Assembly (NCBI GenBank): GCA_009823395.1
Contig: CM020506.1
Span: forward strand, 7,856,001-7,920,000
Length of the DNA stretch: 64,000 bases
Direction: 5' to 3'
Origin: Thamnaconus septentrionalis
Taxonomy: Eukaryota; Chordata; Actinopteri; Tetraodontiformes; Monacanthidae
Shown here: in pieces, positions 38,631 through 50,989 of the stretch
How the letters are laid out: the number at the start of each line of letters is the position of its first letter
How positions within the stretch are numbered: the stretch's first letter is position 1
Notes under the pieces: generated by a model
The model's input: the letters and a program-made list of their open reading frames with translations, nothing else
Told to the model about the DNA's origin: nothing
The model's database searches: none
Program-made: the position numbers and the translations under genes

Positions 38631-38633
<3 letters not shown>

Positions 38634-39064
38634 TACAGTCCGATGCTCTGACACACTTGCGCAGAGGAAAAAGCCCCACTAATGTCTCCTGTCACACCCT
38701 GGGTTCTTTCCTCGCACACATTACGGCATCGTCTGCAGCTCAACCTGCTCGCTGAATATTCATGAAGTTAGAAGGAAAAAGGAAAAATATGTATAAATAT
38801 ATCTCGTTTTGTTGTTTACTTCAAGTCGACGTCGCCTTCACCAGCTTGTTTTGTCCAACCAGTGCGTCTCATGCATTATGTATTTGACGTTTATTTTCTC
38901 CTGCGGCCGTTTCCACGTTGTTCCGCCGTCACTCGGCCCGCGTCTCCCGACAAGCGGCTCTTGACTCGGAGAGGCGATACCGCGGCTGCTCGTGGCTGCT
39001 CGCGGTGACTCGCCGACACCCGATCCCCTCGCCCAGCCGGAGCCAGGGTCTCTTCCTGCCCCTG

Positions 39065-39265
39065 CTCTAATTAATTACGCCGCGCCATTGATTGTTTGCA
39101 GCGCGAGCCGGCAGAAATGTGTTTTGCAAGGACTTATTATCTGGCTGGACAAAAGAGATGAAATATTAGGCGTTAAGTGGCGCTGCTAATAGAATTCCTC
39201 GCCAAAGGTCCATCGATCGGCCCCCGCCGGAGAATTCACATATCACGCCGTCTTAATTACATGTC
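39065..39265. promoter_or_regulatory. candidate conserved non-coding element
   Basis: A unique block with TCTAATTAATTACG, CCATTGATTGTTTG, GATCGATGG-type and GTCTTAATTACATG sites, typical of homeobox-bound enhancers. It ends shortly before an (AC)n tract. This is inferred from motif content only. Confidence 0.27.
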
Positions 39266-39315
39266 AGCTCAGGAGAGTTGAGGTCAACCGGTAGGTGTCG
39301 GACACACACACTGTC

Positions 39316-39341
39316 ACACACACACACACACACACACACAC
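39316..39341 (+). repeat. (CA)n microsatellite, 26 bp
   Basis: A perfect CA tract. A short (GT)n run lies 90 bases further, at about 39430-39442. Confidence 0.9.
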
Positions 39342-40016
39342 ATTAAACACTGCGGATTTATGACAAGGACACGGACCTGCACACTATTATTGTCCCATCA
39401 AGCCTTTTAAATCACACACACAGTAAATAGTGTGTGTGTGTGCATGCGTGTGTATCTATGCGTGTCTGTGTGTGTGTGTGACAAACCCCAATACTTAATG
39501 AAATACATTTAAAATACATGTATTTTTTTTTACTCTAAATTTTTTATTCACATATTCATTCATTTATTTATTATAAAAATCCCCTGGAAAAGTAGAAATT
39601 CACCAGGATGTTTTCAGATGTTTCTTGCCGCTGGTGTGGCAGGCCGAACGCTCCTCCCCCACCGTCTGTCTGTCTGTCTGTGTGTCTGTGTGGTGATGCT
39701 CCGTTCCAGCTCGGTTGAAAACCTCAGTGTGACAGAATCTCTGCCGCCATGTGAAGGAAGCGGTAAAGGTCACATAAACAGCTGCCGTTTGACCTTTCAT
39801 ACACTTTCATTCACCCCCGGCACACACACACACGCACACACACACACACACCCCCGGCTCTGTCGTCGTGTTGTGACAGGCGTCTCCTGCTGCTGCTGCT
39901 GCTCCGCTGCCTGGGGGGCAGCCAGCACTGTGTGTGTGTGTGTGTGCGCGTGCGTGCGTGTCCATGAGTGTGTACATATGTGTCTAAGTGTATGTACGTA
40001 TGTGCATGTGTGCATA

Positions 40017-40018
<2 letters not shown>

Positions 40019-40069
<51 letters not shown>
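40019..40069 (+). repeat. (TG)n microsatellite, 51 bp
   Basis: A perfect TG tract preceded by a degenerate TGTG/CATG stretch from about 39930. It faces the (AC)n tract at 40150-40211. Confidence 0.97.
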
Positions 40070-40070
<1 letters not shown>

Positions 40071-40149
40071 TTCCTGAGCCTTGTCTGGTTGGTTGCAGGT
40101 CTACTGGCTCATGGACACGCACCTGACACCTGCTGCCCTGACCTGCCTC

Positions 40150-40211
<62 letters not shown>
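40150..40211 (+). repeat. (AC)n microsatellite, 62 bp
   Basis: A perfect AC tract 80 bases after the TG tract at 40019-40069. The two are complementary and could pair as a hairpin. Confidence 0.97.
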
Positions 40212-40212
<1 letters not shown>

Positions 40213-40439
40213 CGATTCCCCTCTCGCCCGGCTGACATCCCTCGCCGTTGAAAAGCTGATTCTGGATCAGCGGCTGAATTAGTCGGCGCTCACCCGTGAC
40301 TCCGCCCATCTGGCGCCGTGAGCCGCGGCGCCTCTTCGTCTTTCACACCAGGCAGTTTTTACATCCCAGCAGGTGCGTCTGGTGCGTCTGGGCTGTTTTT
40401 AACGGCGCTCTCCCCCCTGTGCCCTCGCCCTCTCCGCAG

Positions 40440-40552
40440 GCACCAACGTGCACGAGGCCAAGAGGATCCTGAGCGAGAGCGGCCTGCCCATCACGGCGGC
40501 GGAGAACCTGGACGACGCCGCCATCAAAGCCGTGGCCGCCATCAGGAAGTGA
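40440..40552 (+). CDS. suclg2: SUCLG2 last coding exon with stop codon, 113 nt
   Basis: Acceptor TCTCCGCAG ends at 40439; the exon enters in phase 1, completing a Gly codon, and stops at TGA 40550-40552. It encodes residues 256-292: GTNVHEAKRILSESGLPI, then TAAENLDDAAIKAVAAIRK. Human SUCLG2 ends GTNVQEAQKILNNSGLPITS... AVASVAKK, so length and terminus agree. The exon is markedly GC-rich at third positions. Confidence 0.97.
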
Positions 40553-41280
40553 GAAGGCGTGCCGAGCTGCTTTCCGCCCACTCAGCCATCAGCCTTTATT
40601 TTTTTCTCACACATTCAGACCTCCATCACTTGGAGCCTTTGTGTCGTCGGGCCTTTTGCTTTGTCTTTCTTACATTATGGCTTCAACTCGTGCTTTCAAG
40701 GCCTCAGTGAGTCTTTTTACACACACTCTCACTGCCCTTTGACCTCAGAGCTTCACGTTAACAATCACCTCAGGAGTCGAAATTAGCTTTCAGATGTTTT
40801 TCTTTCTCTCTCTTAAATTCTTATTAATTGGGTTAAGTCACTGTTGGTTCTTATGAGTCCAAACGTAACTTTTTGGTAGAATTATTCAAAGTGTGTGGCA
40901 AAAATAGCCGCTTTGTGCATTCCATTTAGTAGAGTTATTGTTAAATACTAGTTAAAGAGGAATAATTCCTCCTCCTCCTCCTTCTATCAGACCAACAGAA
41001 AATGATTTGTCTTCCATCATCTGATGGCACCTCGCTACAAAATTTTGGGACGGGAGGTTAACTTCTGCATCGGTCAACTATTTTATTTTTTATCATCATT
41101 ATTATTACTTCTTTATTCAGACCATTAATCCGATCCATTAACCCATCTGAGGCCTCACCTGTGTCTCGGGCAGCCAGATGAAGAACCAGTGCTGTGAATT
41201 TTGTTCATCTAGTCCAGATGAAGGGAAGCTGTGCAGAACCATGTGATTTTATAACAAATAAATGCTTCTTTTTTTAATAC
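40553..41280 (+). other. suclg2: SUCLG2 3' UTR (estimated)
   Basis: This is AT-rich sequence without repeats after the stop codon. Canonical AATAAA hexamers lie at 41257-41262 and 41343-41348. The first is followed by a T-rich stretch (about 41268-41276). The real cleavage site cannot be fixed without transcript data. Confidence 0.55.
41257..41262 (+). terminator. poly(A) signal AATAAA for SUCLG2 (likely)
   Basis: Canonical hexamer 705 bases after the SUCLG2 stop. A second AATAAA at 41343-41348 is an alternative. Confidence 0.5.
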
Positions 41281-41524
41281 ATCACAACCTTATTGCATAA
41301 AACCATGTTGCCAGATCAAAATACTCAGATGCCTTTGTGTAAAATAAATGTACATGATAAGATACATGCAGTGTAAAAACTGTATATAATTTCAGTGATT
41401 AAACAAAAATATTCTGTTTTGAAGAGCTGTCTGTAATTAGTCTCCTTTGAACACACTTGAGTCTTGAGTCTTTAAAACAAGCTGCTCACTAATGAGGACC
41501 AAGAAAACTGATCTGCTCTGTGAT

Positions 41525-41600
41525 TGTGTGTGTGGTGCAGTCGTTAGTGGTGTGACTCCCCACTCAGAAGGTGGATCTGCAGGAGCGGGTTCCTCACCTC
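41525..41600 (+). repeat. tRNA-SINE-like fragment
   Basis: GTGGTGCAGTCGTTAGTGGT, then CTCAGAAGGTGGATCTGCAG and GCGGGTTCCTCACC, parallels the GGTGCAGTGGTTAGC...AGAAGGTCCTGGGTTCGA head of common fish tRNA-derived SINEs. It is decayed. Confidence 0.45.
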
Positions 41601-42829
41601 CGTGAGGTGTGCCTGGCGCTGGAGTCAGATACCGTTCGCTCCCTCGTCAAACTGGAGTTTGACTCCCGTCATCCACATCAGAGACTCTGCCGTCCTTCAG
41701 CGCCACCTGCGGTGTTGACGGAGACCTCCTCCTGTCAGAGGAACCAACCGCCTGCCTGATAGATTATCTGTCAGTCCGTCTGAGAGGAGGCCCAGGCTGG
41801 CAGGATGAACTGCAGCGGAGCACAGCACCGTCCCGCTCCTCAAACTGCAGCTCTGCCCCCTGCTGTCCAGGAGGAGGAGGACAGGACAGAGTCCACTCTG
41901 GACGTAAGTAGGAAATGAAACACTCCAATAATGATAATAATAAGTCAAGTCAGAGTTTATTTTTGAGCACTTTTAACACAACGTCAGTCGAACAAAGTAT
42001 TGTACGGTTAATTAGAAATATATTAGATAGAATAGATTAAAAAAGGCATAATCATATACAAATACAACAATAAATAATAATAAATACAGCAAAGTAGTAA
42101 AGCAAGGAATACTAAAAGCGCAATTTAAGGACAACATTTGAAAAAGGACAAAATAAACAGATAAAAATTACAATAAATAGAAAGAGCCAGGATCACTCGC
42201 CTAGCAGGGACTGCTAACATAAAAACATATTAGGAATAAATCTCAGCGGCGTGTGTCTAATATTCCAGGCACTTTCAAATCTTTATTTGTCCTCCTGGAC
42301 TCTAGGGGAGCAGTTTCACATTATTAGTCATTCTGACTACTCTTTCAGATCTGCAGCTCACACTGGTGTTGGTTTGCTTTCTGTTTGCCCTGGGAACAGG
42401 GATAAAAGGTGATTACAGAGTGGCGGAGCTTGGATTGGAGTGTCGTCACTAACCAGGAAGATGTATCGGTACCCTTTGTGACATCATCAAAAGCTAATTT
42501 CCATAATTTAGCATTTCAGCACCGGAAAAAAGGTTATGAATGGAAGGTTTGTATTTCTCTTCATGTCTGCTGTCTGCACTGACAGGCTGCAGGCCTGGCG
42601 TGTTGTCAGGACACATTTATAAGTGGACTTTTTTTCCCCCCAGCAATATGGGACCATTAAAACCACAAACCTTGACACAACTATAAAATCAAATTAAGCA
42701 CAATAGTTGACCAACTGCTGTATTATATTTAAGTCCCTGGAGTCATCCCAAAGACAGACGGACGGACGGCGACTCAGGTCTGTGCCTCCTCCAGGCGGCC
42801 GGGCCGGGCCGAGCCGAGCCGTAGAAATG

Positions 42830-43600
42830 GGCTGAAGGGTTCGATAATTGCCTTATTTCATGCTCTTCCTTCCGAGTGTCAGAAATATCCCCGCTGATGG
42901 ATTGGACGGAGGAATTTAAGGCTTGTTAAGGGGGGGAAGGGGGGGGCTTCTCGGGCCCCCGCTCCCCGATATTGTTTAATTCAGTGTCAAGCCGGAGGTC
43001 ACGACGAAATGTGCACACTGATTTACTGGGCGAAATTAGTGCCGCTCCGTCATATAAATATAGATGAGGGAGGGGAAGAAGCTTTGGAGGTCAGTCTGAA
43101 GACGTCTGTCCTGGAGCTCGGCTGCTTTTAACTGGGCTAATACCTCCGGAAGCGACGGAGGAGGGCGGTGTTAGTGTTGGTGTTGTGTTAAAAACATCAA
43201 TTTGTTTGAACTGCCCCTTGAATTAGTCAGAATTATGATGCCACAGCAGTTTCCATTTTACCGCCCGGGCAGGCGGGCCGTTCACTTTATTTGTCTGTGC
43301 AAATTTCACACCCTCCAATCCCTCCCCCCCCCCTTTTCTTCCAGCGTGGCAATATCACAGCAGTCGTTCTCTCTCTCTCTTTCATGAGGGGTTTGAATTG
43401 ATGTCAAAGCTGTAATTGCCACTTTACAAAAAGCCGCCTTCCCTGTTTAGCAGCGCAACAAGAGAGCCGGCGTGCAGGGAAGAGCGCCTCCTCTCAGACA
43501 ACAGGGTCAAGGCCACGTCCGGGGGAAGTATTGGATATTTATTGAGTCTCTGCCTGGGAAGCGACGCCTATGAACATATTAGTTCATCATAAAGTAATAG
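42830..43600. promoter_or_regulatory. candidate conserved non-coding cluster
   Basis: Two or three unique blocks rich in homeobox-like and TATTTAT-type motifs (GATAATTGCCTTATTTCATG, CTTGAATTAGTCAGAATTATG, GCTGTAATTGCCACTTTAC, TTGGATATTTATTG), separated by poly-G and poly-C runs. Enhancer function is inferred from motif content only. Confidence 0.25.
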
Positions 43601-43688
43601 TGGAGGGGAGGGGGTGGGAGGTAGGTGGGGGGGCCGCCTACCGCCATTTCAGCTCCATCTTCAAGGCCCTCACTTTACCCACAGTGCA

Positions 43689-44219
43689 CTAGTGTAGCAG
43701 TACTTGAGATTGGTCTTGGTCTCCAGACCACTTTCTAAGGGTCTCGTCTCGGACTTGGAGGCATTTTCACTCGGCCTTGTCTCAGTCTCGGACTGGGAAG
43801 ACTCAGGATTTTTGATCACTGCCGGTCAAGACTCAGCCAACACTGCAATGACACGATAATAACAGAAAATAATCCGGCTGCTGCTGTTTTACGCTCTGTT
43901 TGTGACGCCCAGAGTGACACAGCTTCTTATTCCTAGTTTATTTATTTTTTGATTTTATGAAGAAAAGTAGTTTTTTTGAAAATGGTCCAAAATAGTTGGC
44001 AAAGCAGCAAAATGTCAAAGACAATTATTGAAAGACACCTTGCTGAAAAGAGATGTTGCTGTTCCATTTAGAAGCAAACTTGAATTTAAAAAAGACACTG
44101 GTCATTTTTTTCTGTTTTGTTGTTATTTTTCTTTGATATAAAAAGTCTCGGACTTGTCTTGGTCTCGATACTCTCAATATTGTCTTGGTTTCGGTTGGCG
44201 CGGTTCTGACTACAGCATT
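43689..44219. mobile_element. dispersed teleost TIR-type element (GGTCTTGGTCTC family)
   Basis: It begins TGTAGCAGTACTTGAGATTG, with GGTCTTGGTCTC and CTCGTCTCGGACTTGG motifs, and ends with AGTCTCGGACTTGTCTTGG and GCGGTTCTGACTACAGCA. This is a very common fish dispersed sequence, usually assigned to non-autonomous DNA elements. The ends only loosely mirror each other (GTAGC...AGT versus ACTACAGC). The middle (43860-44140) is AT-rich and may be an insertion. Confidence 0.5.
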
Positions 44220-46822
44220 ACTTTGCCCACAGTGCACCTCTGCATGCAGGAGAGAGTGTATGAGACTGTCAGGTCGCTGACACCTACTTCCTTGTGGGAC
44301 TTGTGAACATGTGTTGTTGTGTTAGTTCTTCAGAGCCTTAAATAAGAGACAGGAAGCACTTTGCTTCCTCCACACCTTCAGGATCCATCAGCGTCTGGCT
44401 TTTTTCTCTTTTTCCCGCCTGTCTTTTTCTCATCAAAGAAATATAAAATGAAAGGAGAAAGCGCAACCGCCCGTATTGTTTTAGCTCACGGCATTGAGTG
44501 AAATTACACCCACGTTGGCAGCTTTCTCACGAAGAAGAGGCGGCAGAGTATGAGAGGGGAAAAGAGGGGAAAAACACGCGAGCAGCGGTTGTTGCTGCGC
44601 CGCCGTCCTGCTCATCACAGGTTTGGCCTTGGCGCGCTGACGGGCGGTGAGGAAGAGAAAAAAAAATCCATTTCCTACCTGAAATGAATGTCAGTGAGTT
44701 CGCAGCGAAGGACTTAACAATCGATGCGAATTATCCCGGCAGTCTGGAGAAACTGAGCATTAAAGATGCAATCAGCAGCATGAGCCGAGTGTGACAGCCG
44801 CTTTCACAAGAACATGTGTGTGTGTGTGTGTGTGTGTTTATATGGTTGTATTTCAGCAGCAGAGAGAGCCAAAGTTTGAAGTCATGTTTGGAGGGCGGTC
44901 GTAATGTTGTTGATGATCCAGAGACCCTGAAACCCTCTCACGTTGAAATTCTCTGCAAGTTTACTTAAAACTGATGTGCCGCCATATTGCCAGTCTGGTA
45001 TCCAGTTCTTATAATACATCCATGGTTGTTGCACATTGGCAGCTGCAACACAGTCAGTTCTATCAGACCTGGACGACGTTTTCGCATTAAAGTAAAGAGC
45101 GAAGAACAAACTGCCGTATCACCTTTTTCTCTGTTTTCACTTTCCGCTGAGTTATCCCTTAGGTTTAAAGTTACAGTCTTCTTACCCACAATGTCATTTT
45201 AATTTATTTTAATTTGTATCAGCACATTTAGCTGACCATGTCATTGTATTTTTTTGCTTCTTGCGTTTTGACCAAACTATTTACCTATTTAACTCTTGTT
45301 ATTTCTGCTGCGACCACACGCTGCTTGTCTTCCCTTCCTGCCATCTGCGGGACCAAAAATAAAAGTGTGACACCTTCTTGGGAGGAGGGCCAAGGATGCA
45401 GGCAGGAAATTGAGGAAGACACTTCCTCTGGATCGGCAGTGGTTGTTCCCCCCCCGCCCCCCTCCCATGACGTCGGGGTGAAGGTGACTTTGGTGGCTGG
45501 CGACTGTAAGTGCTGGCGACGACTCGCCTGCTTTATTGTCTCCCGCTCGTGCGTCTCCTTCTCTCCCACCCGAGAGGAAAAGTGGCCCGTCACCTGTGAT
45601 CTCGACGCCCTGTTTGCCGCCGTTAACAGCTCACAGTCGCACCAGCTCGCCGTGAAGTGGCGCCGCTTTGGAAGCACGAGCTCCAGAGTAAACTGCCGTC
45701 AGGGTTCAGCCCCCCGGTCGGCGCAACATTTTCTTTTAGTATTTCTGTGGAGAGGAAAAATAAACAGTCGGGGTTCCAAAAACTTCTCAAACTGTGTCTG
45801 CCCCACGGAGTTAAAATCACACGGCAGCGGTAACGGCGTGGACGGAGCCACTGAGCCCAGGGCTCGTTGTTGTGAATAGTTTCTCACCTGCAGCGGTTTT
45901 GCTGAGCTGACAGGCTGGTGGAGTTCACAGCGAAGCACACACACACTGACCGTGTCGCACAACTGCCCACAGCTTCCCTCTTCCTCTTTTTCCCACAATC
46001 CTCAACTTCCAGTGCAGGATCTTGCACATCCATCAATCAAAGCAGGCTGTTGCAAGTTTGAAATGTGCCTCAGTTTTTGTTTTTTGTCCTTATTTTCTTT
46101 TTCTTGAGGTAATTATGCCCATTTTCTGTCTTATTGATGCTGCTGATGCTGCTCTCCAGTTGGAAGCAAGTCAAACATTGCGTCCAGGTCTTTTTGTTTT
46201 AAGATCAAGGTGATATTTCTTCATAAAACGTCAAGTTTTCATTTGTTTTAGCAAGTACTCTCTGAAGTGGAGCAAGCAAAGGTGATGTTAAAAAAAAAAG
46301 TAACCTGTGCATAATGAGACCTTGAAAAGAACATTTTGCAACCCTCTGCAAAAAGAAAATGTGCCCGTCGGCCGTTTCTGTCCACTAGTCTGGAAACGAG
46401 GTTGTTCCTTGGTCAGGAGCTCGTGCTTGGCACTGGTTGCCAGGTTGAAAATAATAATAATCATAATCATCAGCATTATCATAAAAACAGTAGAACTAAG
46501 ACGCACAAATGCATACACAGACCACTGTAAAACTGCTTTTCCTGCATGTTTCCACTCAATGAAGGAGTATTTTCCATTAATTTTCTTCCAGTCATGCCTT
46601 GCATGACTCAGGGTCGTGACCTCTGCATCCTTTTTGCCACTGTCCGTGTTGAGCGTGCAGCTGCGGACGGAGACGCAGGTTGCAGCCGTCTGCCGTGAAA
46701 AGTCAGCTGCATTCCAACAATGTTTCCAGCTCGCTTATAAAACCTTGTAAAATCCTCCATCACATGGGTCAATAGAGGGCAATGGGAGAAGAATAAATAC
46801 CCACAAGCCTCTTCTTCAGCCT

Positions 46823-46826
<4 letters not shown>

Positions 46827-46860
<34 letters not shown>
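46827..46860 (+). repeat. (AC)n microsatellite, 34 bp
   Basis: A perfect AC tract in intergenic DNA. Confidence 0.95.
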
Positions 46861-46864
<4 letters not shown>

Positions 46865-48100
46865 CACTCTTCTGATTGCCTGTTAGAGTCTCAGCCACCT
46901 CGGCGACTGCAACCTTTGGCCAGCAAGACTTTCCTCCTCTTTTCTCCTTTTTCCTTTCTCCCGCAGTCGTGTCAGATACGCCGACACTAATGAATGCACG
47001 ATGACGGCGGTTAGCGAGCCGAGCCGCCGTCCTGCCTCTGCACATTTCGCCGCGGGTCACTTCTGCCCGCAGAGGAGGAGAGAAACAGCGGAAACACAAA
47101 CAGGTGCGGGTCACAAACCCATTTCCTCCGCCGGATTAAAGAGGCGCCTCAGATGCCGGACGGCTTATTGAGTGCCATTCTCAGGGCTCCTCATGCAAAT
47201 GGAGGTGTGATTGGGGGTCGCTGTTCACTACACCTCCAGACGGTCGAGTCGGCTGCCAGACACACAAACCTGCCAGTTTGTCTTCCATAAATTTACAAAT
47301 GAAGATGAAGAGATTTGATGCGCTTCCTGCCACAGTGTGAATCTTGCATCACTGTATCGGATTTTAGATGTTAAAAGAACTAATGGGACGTCAGATTTCA
47401 CGAAAGATTATAATCAGTATCTTGTCTAAAGTGTTTTTCCACGTTGGAGATTCAGACAAGTGGAATATCAGCTTTCGGCATCATCTTCAGCTGGAAGGGT
47501 CGCTGTAAACAGAGGGCTAAATGTGCTGCAGGTTTCTGGGGATAATTAATCATGCAAGGCTGCTCCACTGGAGTCTGCAGTGCTTTAATATTAAAAGAAG
47601 GATTTGAAAATGATTGTAATATGGAAGATCAGTATCGGACCCTTTATATTTATTTAACTTATTTAATTATTTGATTTGATATAATTCATCATAAGTATTA
47701 AAATAAAATCATTGTCTGATCACCAAAGCAATTGGGGGAAAACATGCAGGTGTTCAACCTAAATGTTCCACTTTTATTTCTGAATTTTTCTTGTCTTTAT
47801 CTTTGATTGGTGCATAAATGAGTGAGTAGTAATAATATCAGCAGAAGACCTGAACATCTGGATCAAAACGTGGTGGACAAGTTCCTGCACGGCGACGACA
47901 TGGTCTGATCTTGGATCACCGCCTGAGCGGCTCCATGAGGAGGTGACATAAAGTTTGAGTGAGTTGAACTTAAAGGAGCAGACTGAGTCATTGTCAAATT
48001 AAAGAGAAAAAAATGGCAAGGATGAAAAGAAATGTTTTATTTTAATGTGTTATTTTAGTGTTTCCTCCTTAGGCTTAAATTATGCAAACCAGCTCAGCTC

Positions 48101-48206
48101 ACAGTCTTACTCCTCTTTCTCCTCCTCTTTCTCCTCCTCTTCCTCTTTCATCACCCCTCCTCATCCTCCTCTCCCTCCTCCACCTCCCCCACCACCCCAC
48201 AGCTCG
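48101..48206 (+). repeat. polypyrimidine tract (CTCCTCTTT/CCTCC)
   Basis: About 105 bases almost free of purines, with near-mirror CTCCTCTTTCTCCTCCT segments. It is capable of H-DNA and lies directly upstream of the left boundary of the tandem duplication. Confidence 0.85.
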
Positions 48207-50090
48207 GCTGGCACAGACACGACAGTCTGTCGTCCGCAGCTCAAGGATCATTTTAACATTGGTGACTGTGTGTGAGAGTGTGTGTGTGAATGTTGGGTGT
48301 GTTTGTGCATTGTGCTTTGTTTCGCCTCAGGATGCGACTCGGCCTTATCTGTATTCACGCATATCTTTAGTATCTGCTCTGCCGTCCCTGATATCCTGAT
48401 CGATGAAGAGAGGGATTAGCATGTCTCAGCCAATCAGATGACAGCAGCAGACGTACCGTAGCCAGAGTGCAGTTTTACCCCAGAGTTACTAAAATATGAT
48501 GAGGTTTGTATTGTCTGTCACCAATATTTTCTGGCAATATGTGTCTGTTCTTGATACTTGTCACCTTGTTTTTGTCCCCTTCCAAACGAGTGATTTGTGC
48601 AACAAAGCTGCCGTTTTTGACAGAAGGCTGTAAACAGAGGGTTAAATGTGCTGCTTTCTGGAGATCTGAAGAGTTTTTTATTTTTTTTTTTTGTTAGTTT
48701 TTATGTTTAGTATTGCGAAGCCGGTTCACTAGTTGACCAATGACAATTGAAAGTGAAACGTGTTCGAGCAACCGAGGAAAAAGTCCAGTCACCTCCCGCT
48801 CTGAGTCGCTCAGAGACCAACGTGTCCGCGCGGCCGCCTCGAGCACCAACGCCCCCCTGTGGAGACTTGAGTCGGACGATGAGAACGTCACTCCGCCTCC
48901 TCCGCCGCCTGTCAGCTGAGCCGAGGAGACGCTGACTGTGTTTTGCAGCAAACTGCCTCGGTGAAGTCGCGCTCGCTGCGCGCGGCGCTTTGCCTCCTTC
49001 TGCGCTGCTCGGCGACAGCTCGGCTGCCCACGCGGGACGGCTGCGCGCCTCCAAGTGCACCAGCGTGCACAAACTTTCCAGGAGCTTTTTTCGATGTTCA
49101 GGTGTCAAAATAAATAAATAAATAAAAATAATAAACTGCAGAGACAAACAACAAGAACTCATGCTGTGCATCTATTATGTATTTATTTATTATTTTATTT
49201 TTAAAATGTTTTCCCAAAAACCTCAGCATAAGCACAGTTATTTATTTATTTACAATAAGGAAGGCTTAAAGGTTTCAGTTTTATGCAAAAATCACTTCAC
49301 CAACACTTTCTTAAAATATTCAAGTCCATCCTTTACTCTTTACTCTTTACTCTTTTTTTTTTTTACTCACGCCACTTTTCAAAATGGTCACTTTGTGATG
49401 TCACAAAGGGCACCAACACACCCAATCAGGTGTTGGCTCCGGCCTCTTGTTTTTTTTTACACCCATCCAGGCATGTGGAAGGTCAAGCAGTTTGTTAGTT
49501 TTTGCAGCAGGCTGTAAACAGAGGGCTAAATATACTGTTTAGTTTACAGTTAAATCATCCAAAATAGAAACAATACATGACTTTGGGCCTTAAAATAGTG
49601 CTGCCCAGTGCTGCTGTCATTTGAGCGGAGCATCACATCGTCTTTGTATTTCTTCGGCTTCGATCACTTCCTGTCAGGACACCTTGTGAGTCTGTTCTGC
49701 TTAACACCGTGACGTTCCTTCTCTGATAAATCGCAGTTTCATTTCCAAACCCTGTCATCATTTTTTTTCCTCGCCACCCTTCGTTTCCCTGCCGTCCTGC
49801 TGCAGTTTCACTGACACAGATACATCAAGAAATAACCAAAAAGGAGACGAGACTTTCAAAAAAAAGCAGCACACAACTCTCTCAAGCAGCCGAGCAGCTG
49901 CCACTTCTGCTGGCGAGAACACAAAGTGGCGGCGAGCTGGGACGTCGCTGCTGCTGCCCCCCCCCCCGTCCCCCCCACCTGGAACCGTTGTCCTCGCCGC
50001 TCGCTGCTCAAGGACGCCTGGAAAACTCTGAGCTGATCAAAGTTCGATTATGTAGACGATGATCCTGAGGAGCGTCGAGGAGCAGCTGCT

Positions 50091-50091
<1 letters not shown>

Positions 50092-50152
<61 letters not shown>
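50092..50152 (+). repeat. (GT)n microsatellite in copy A, 61 bp
   Basis: A perfect GT tract; its counterpart in copy B is at 54895-54957. Confidence 0.97.
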
Positions 50153-50163
<11 letters not shown>

Positions 50164-50989
50164 TTTAGGGAGAGAGAAAATTCCACATCCCATTTGCAAA
50201 ACAGTTACACGATTAAAAACCACGGCCTTCACTTTCGGCCCCATTTTACATTGTGTTGTTGGTTGTCGTCAGCGCCACCGAGTGGAAGGAAATTCAGCTC
50301 CGCTTTGCTTTGAAAAGAAAAAATGCCTGTAAGATGATTCAAAACTGCTTCCTTTGTGTGTTGTTGCTTTAATTGTTGTGACTTTCAGCTGTAGTTTTAA
50401 TTTCCTGTCGGTCTGAATGGTAAAACATCTTCTCACTGGGTTTAGCTTGTTTGGTGTCTCAGTAGCAGATTTTGTATTTCAGACTTTTGATATGTTCTTG
50501 TCAAAAGTTTTAGTAGCCTTGGGAGTTAAAAAGAACAACAAAAAACATCAACTTACATAAACTACTGCCAGTATTTATTTAGAAAACAGCAACTGCCAGG
50601 GACGCTTTGACTGTTTCTGTGCATGGATTCCAGTCTTGGCCTGCAGGTCCACAACTGGTGGAGTGTCTGACCTGCTGTCAGACGATCATCCGCCGCCCCC
50701 ACTTGGGAACAAATTTGGCAACAAGCTTAAAAAAAAGATTACAAAACTCTCCGACTCTGTACGTCACACGGCATCATGTTGGTGTTGAACTGCAAAGTCC
50801 ATTGTGACAAGTTTTATTGTAGGTTCACCTCAACTTTTTTTCTTTTCATCTCATTCTGTTGACCTACCAGCAGCCAAAGCAACCGCAGCCTGATCCGATT
50901 TTTGGATTTAAAACGCATCCATCTTGCCAACGCCAAAAACACATTTTAATCGTATTTGAACGTCACCGACGTGACGTGACGTCACGTGA

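Larger units (their letters stand above)
41281..48243. other. intergenic region downstream of SUCLG2
   Basis: No recognisable gene on either strand. It contains a SINE-like head at about 41525-41600, a LINE-tail-like AT-rich stretch at about 41943-42130, candidate conserved elements (42830-43075, 43200-43600), a dispersed CTCGGTCTTGG-type element (about 43689-44219), a short ATG-TGA frame of 36 residues at 44684-44794 and an (AC)n tract at 46827-46860. A polypyrimidine run (48101-48206) abuts the tandem duplication. Confidence 0.7.

Noticed and set aside
41565..41759. Exon-like frame LQERVPHLREVCLALESD... after a CTCAG acceptor
   Set aside because: The composition is coding-like, but the segment starts within a tRNA-SINE-like head (41525-41600). 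I recognise no protein and no partner exon, so a chance open frame over repeat DNA is the simpler reading.
45238..45879. 213-residue + strand frame downstream of SUCLG2
   Set aside because: No recognisable motif or splice structure, a poly-C run inside, and an overlapping 130-residue antisense frame. It is probably chance in GC-rich DNA, though I cannot exclude a lineage-specific gene.
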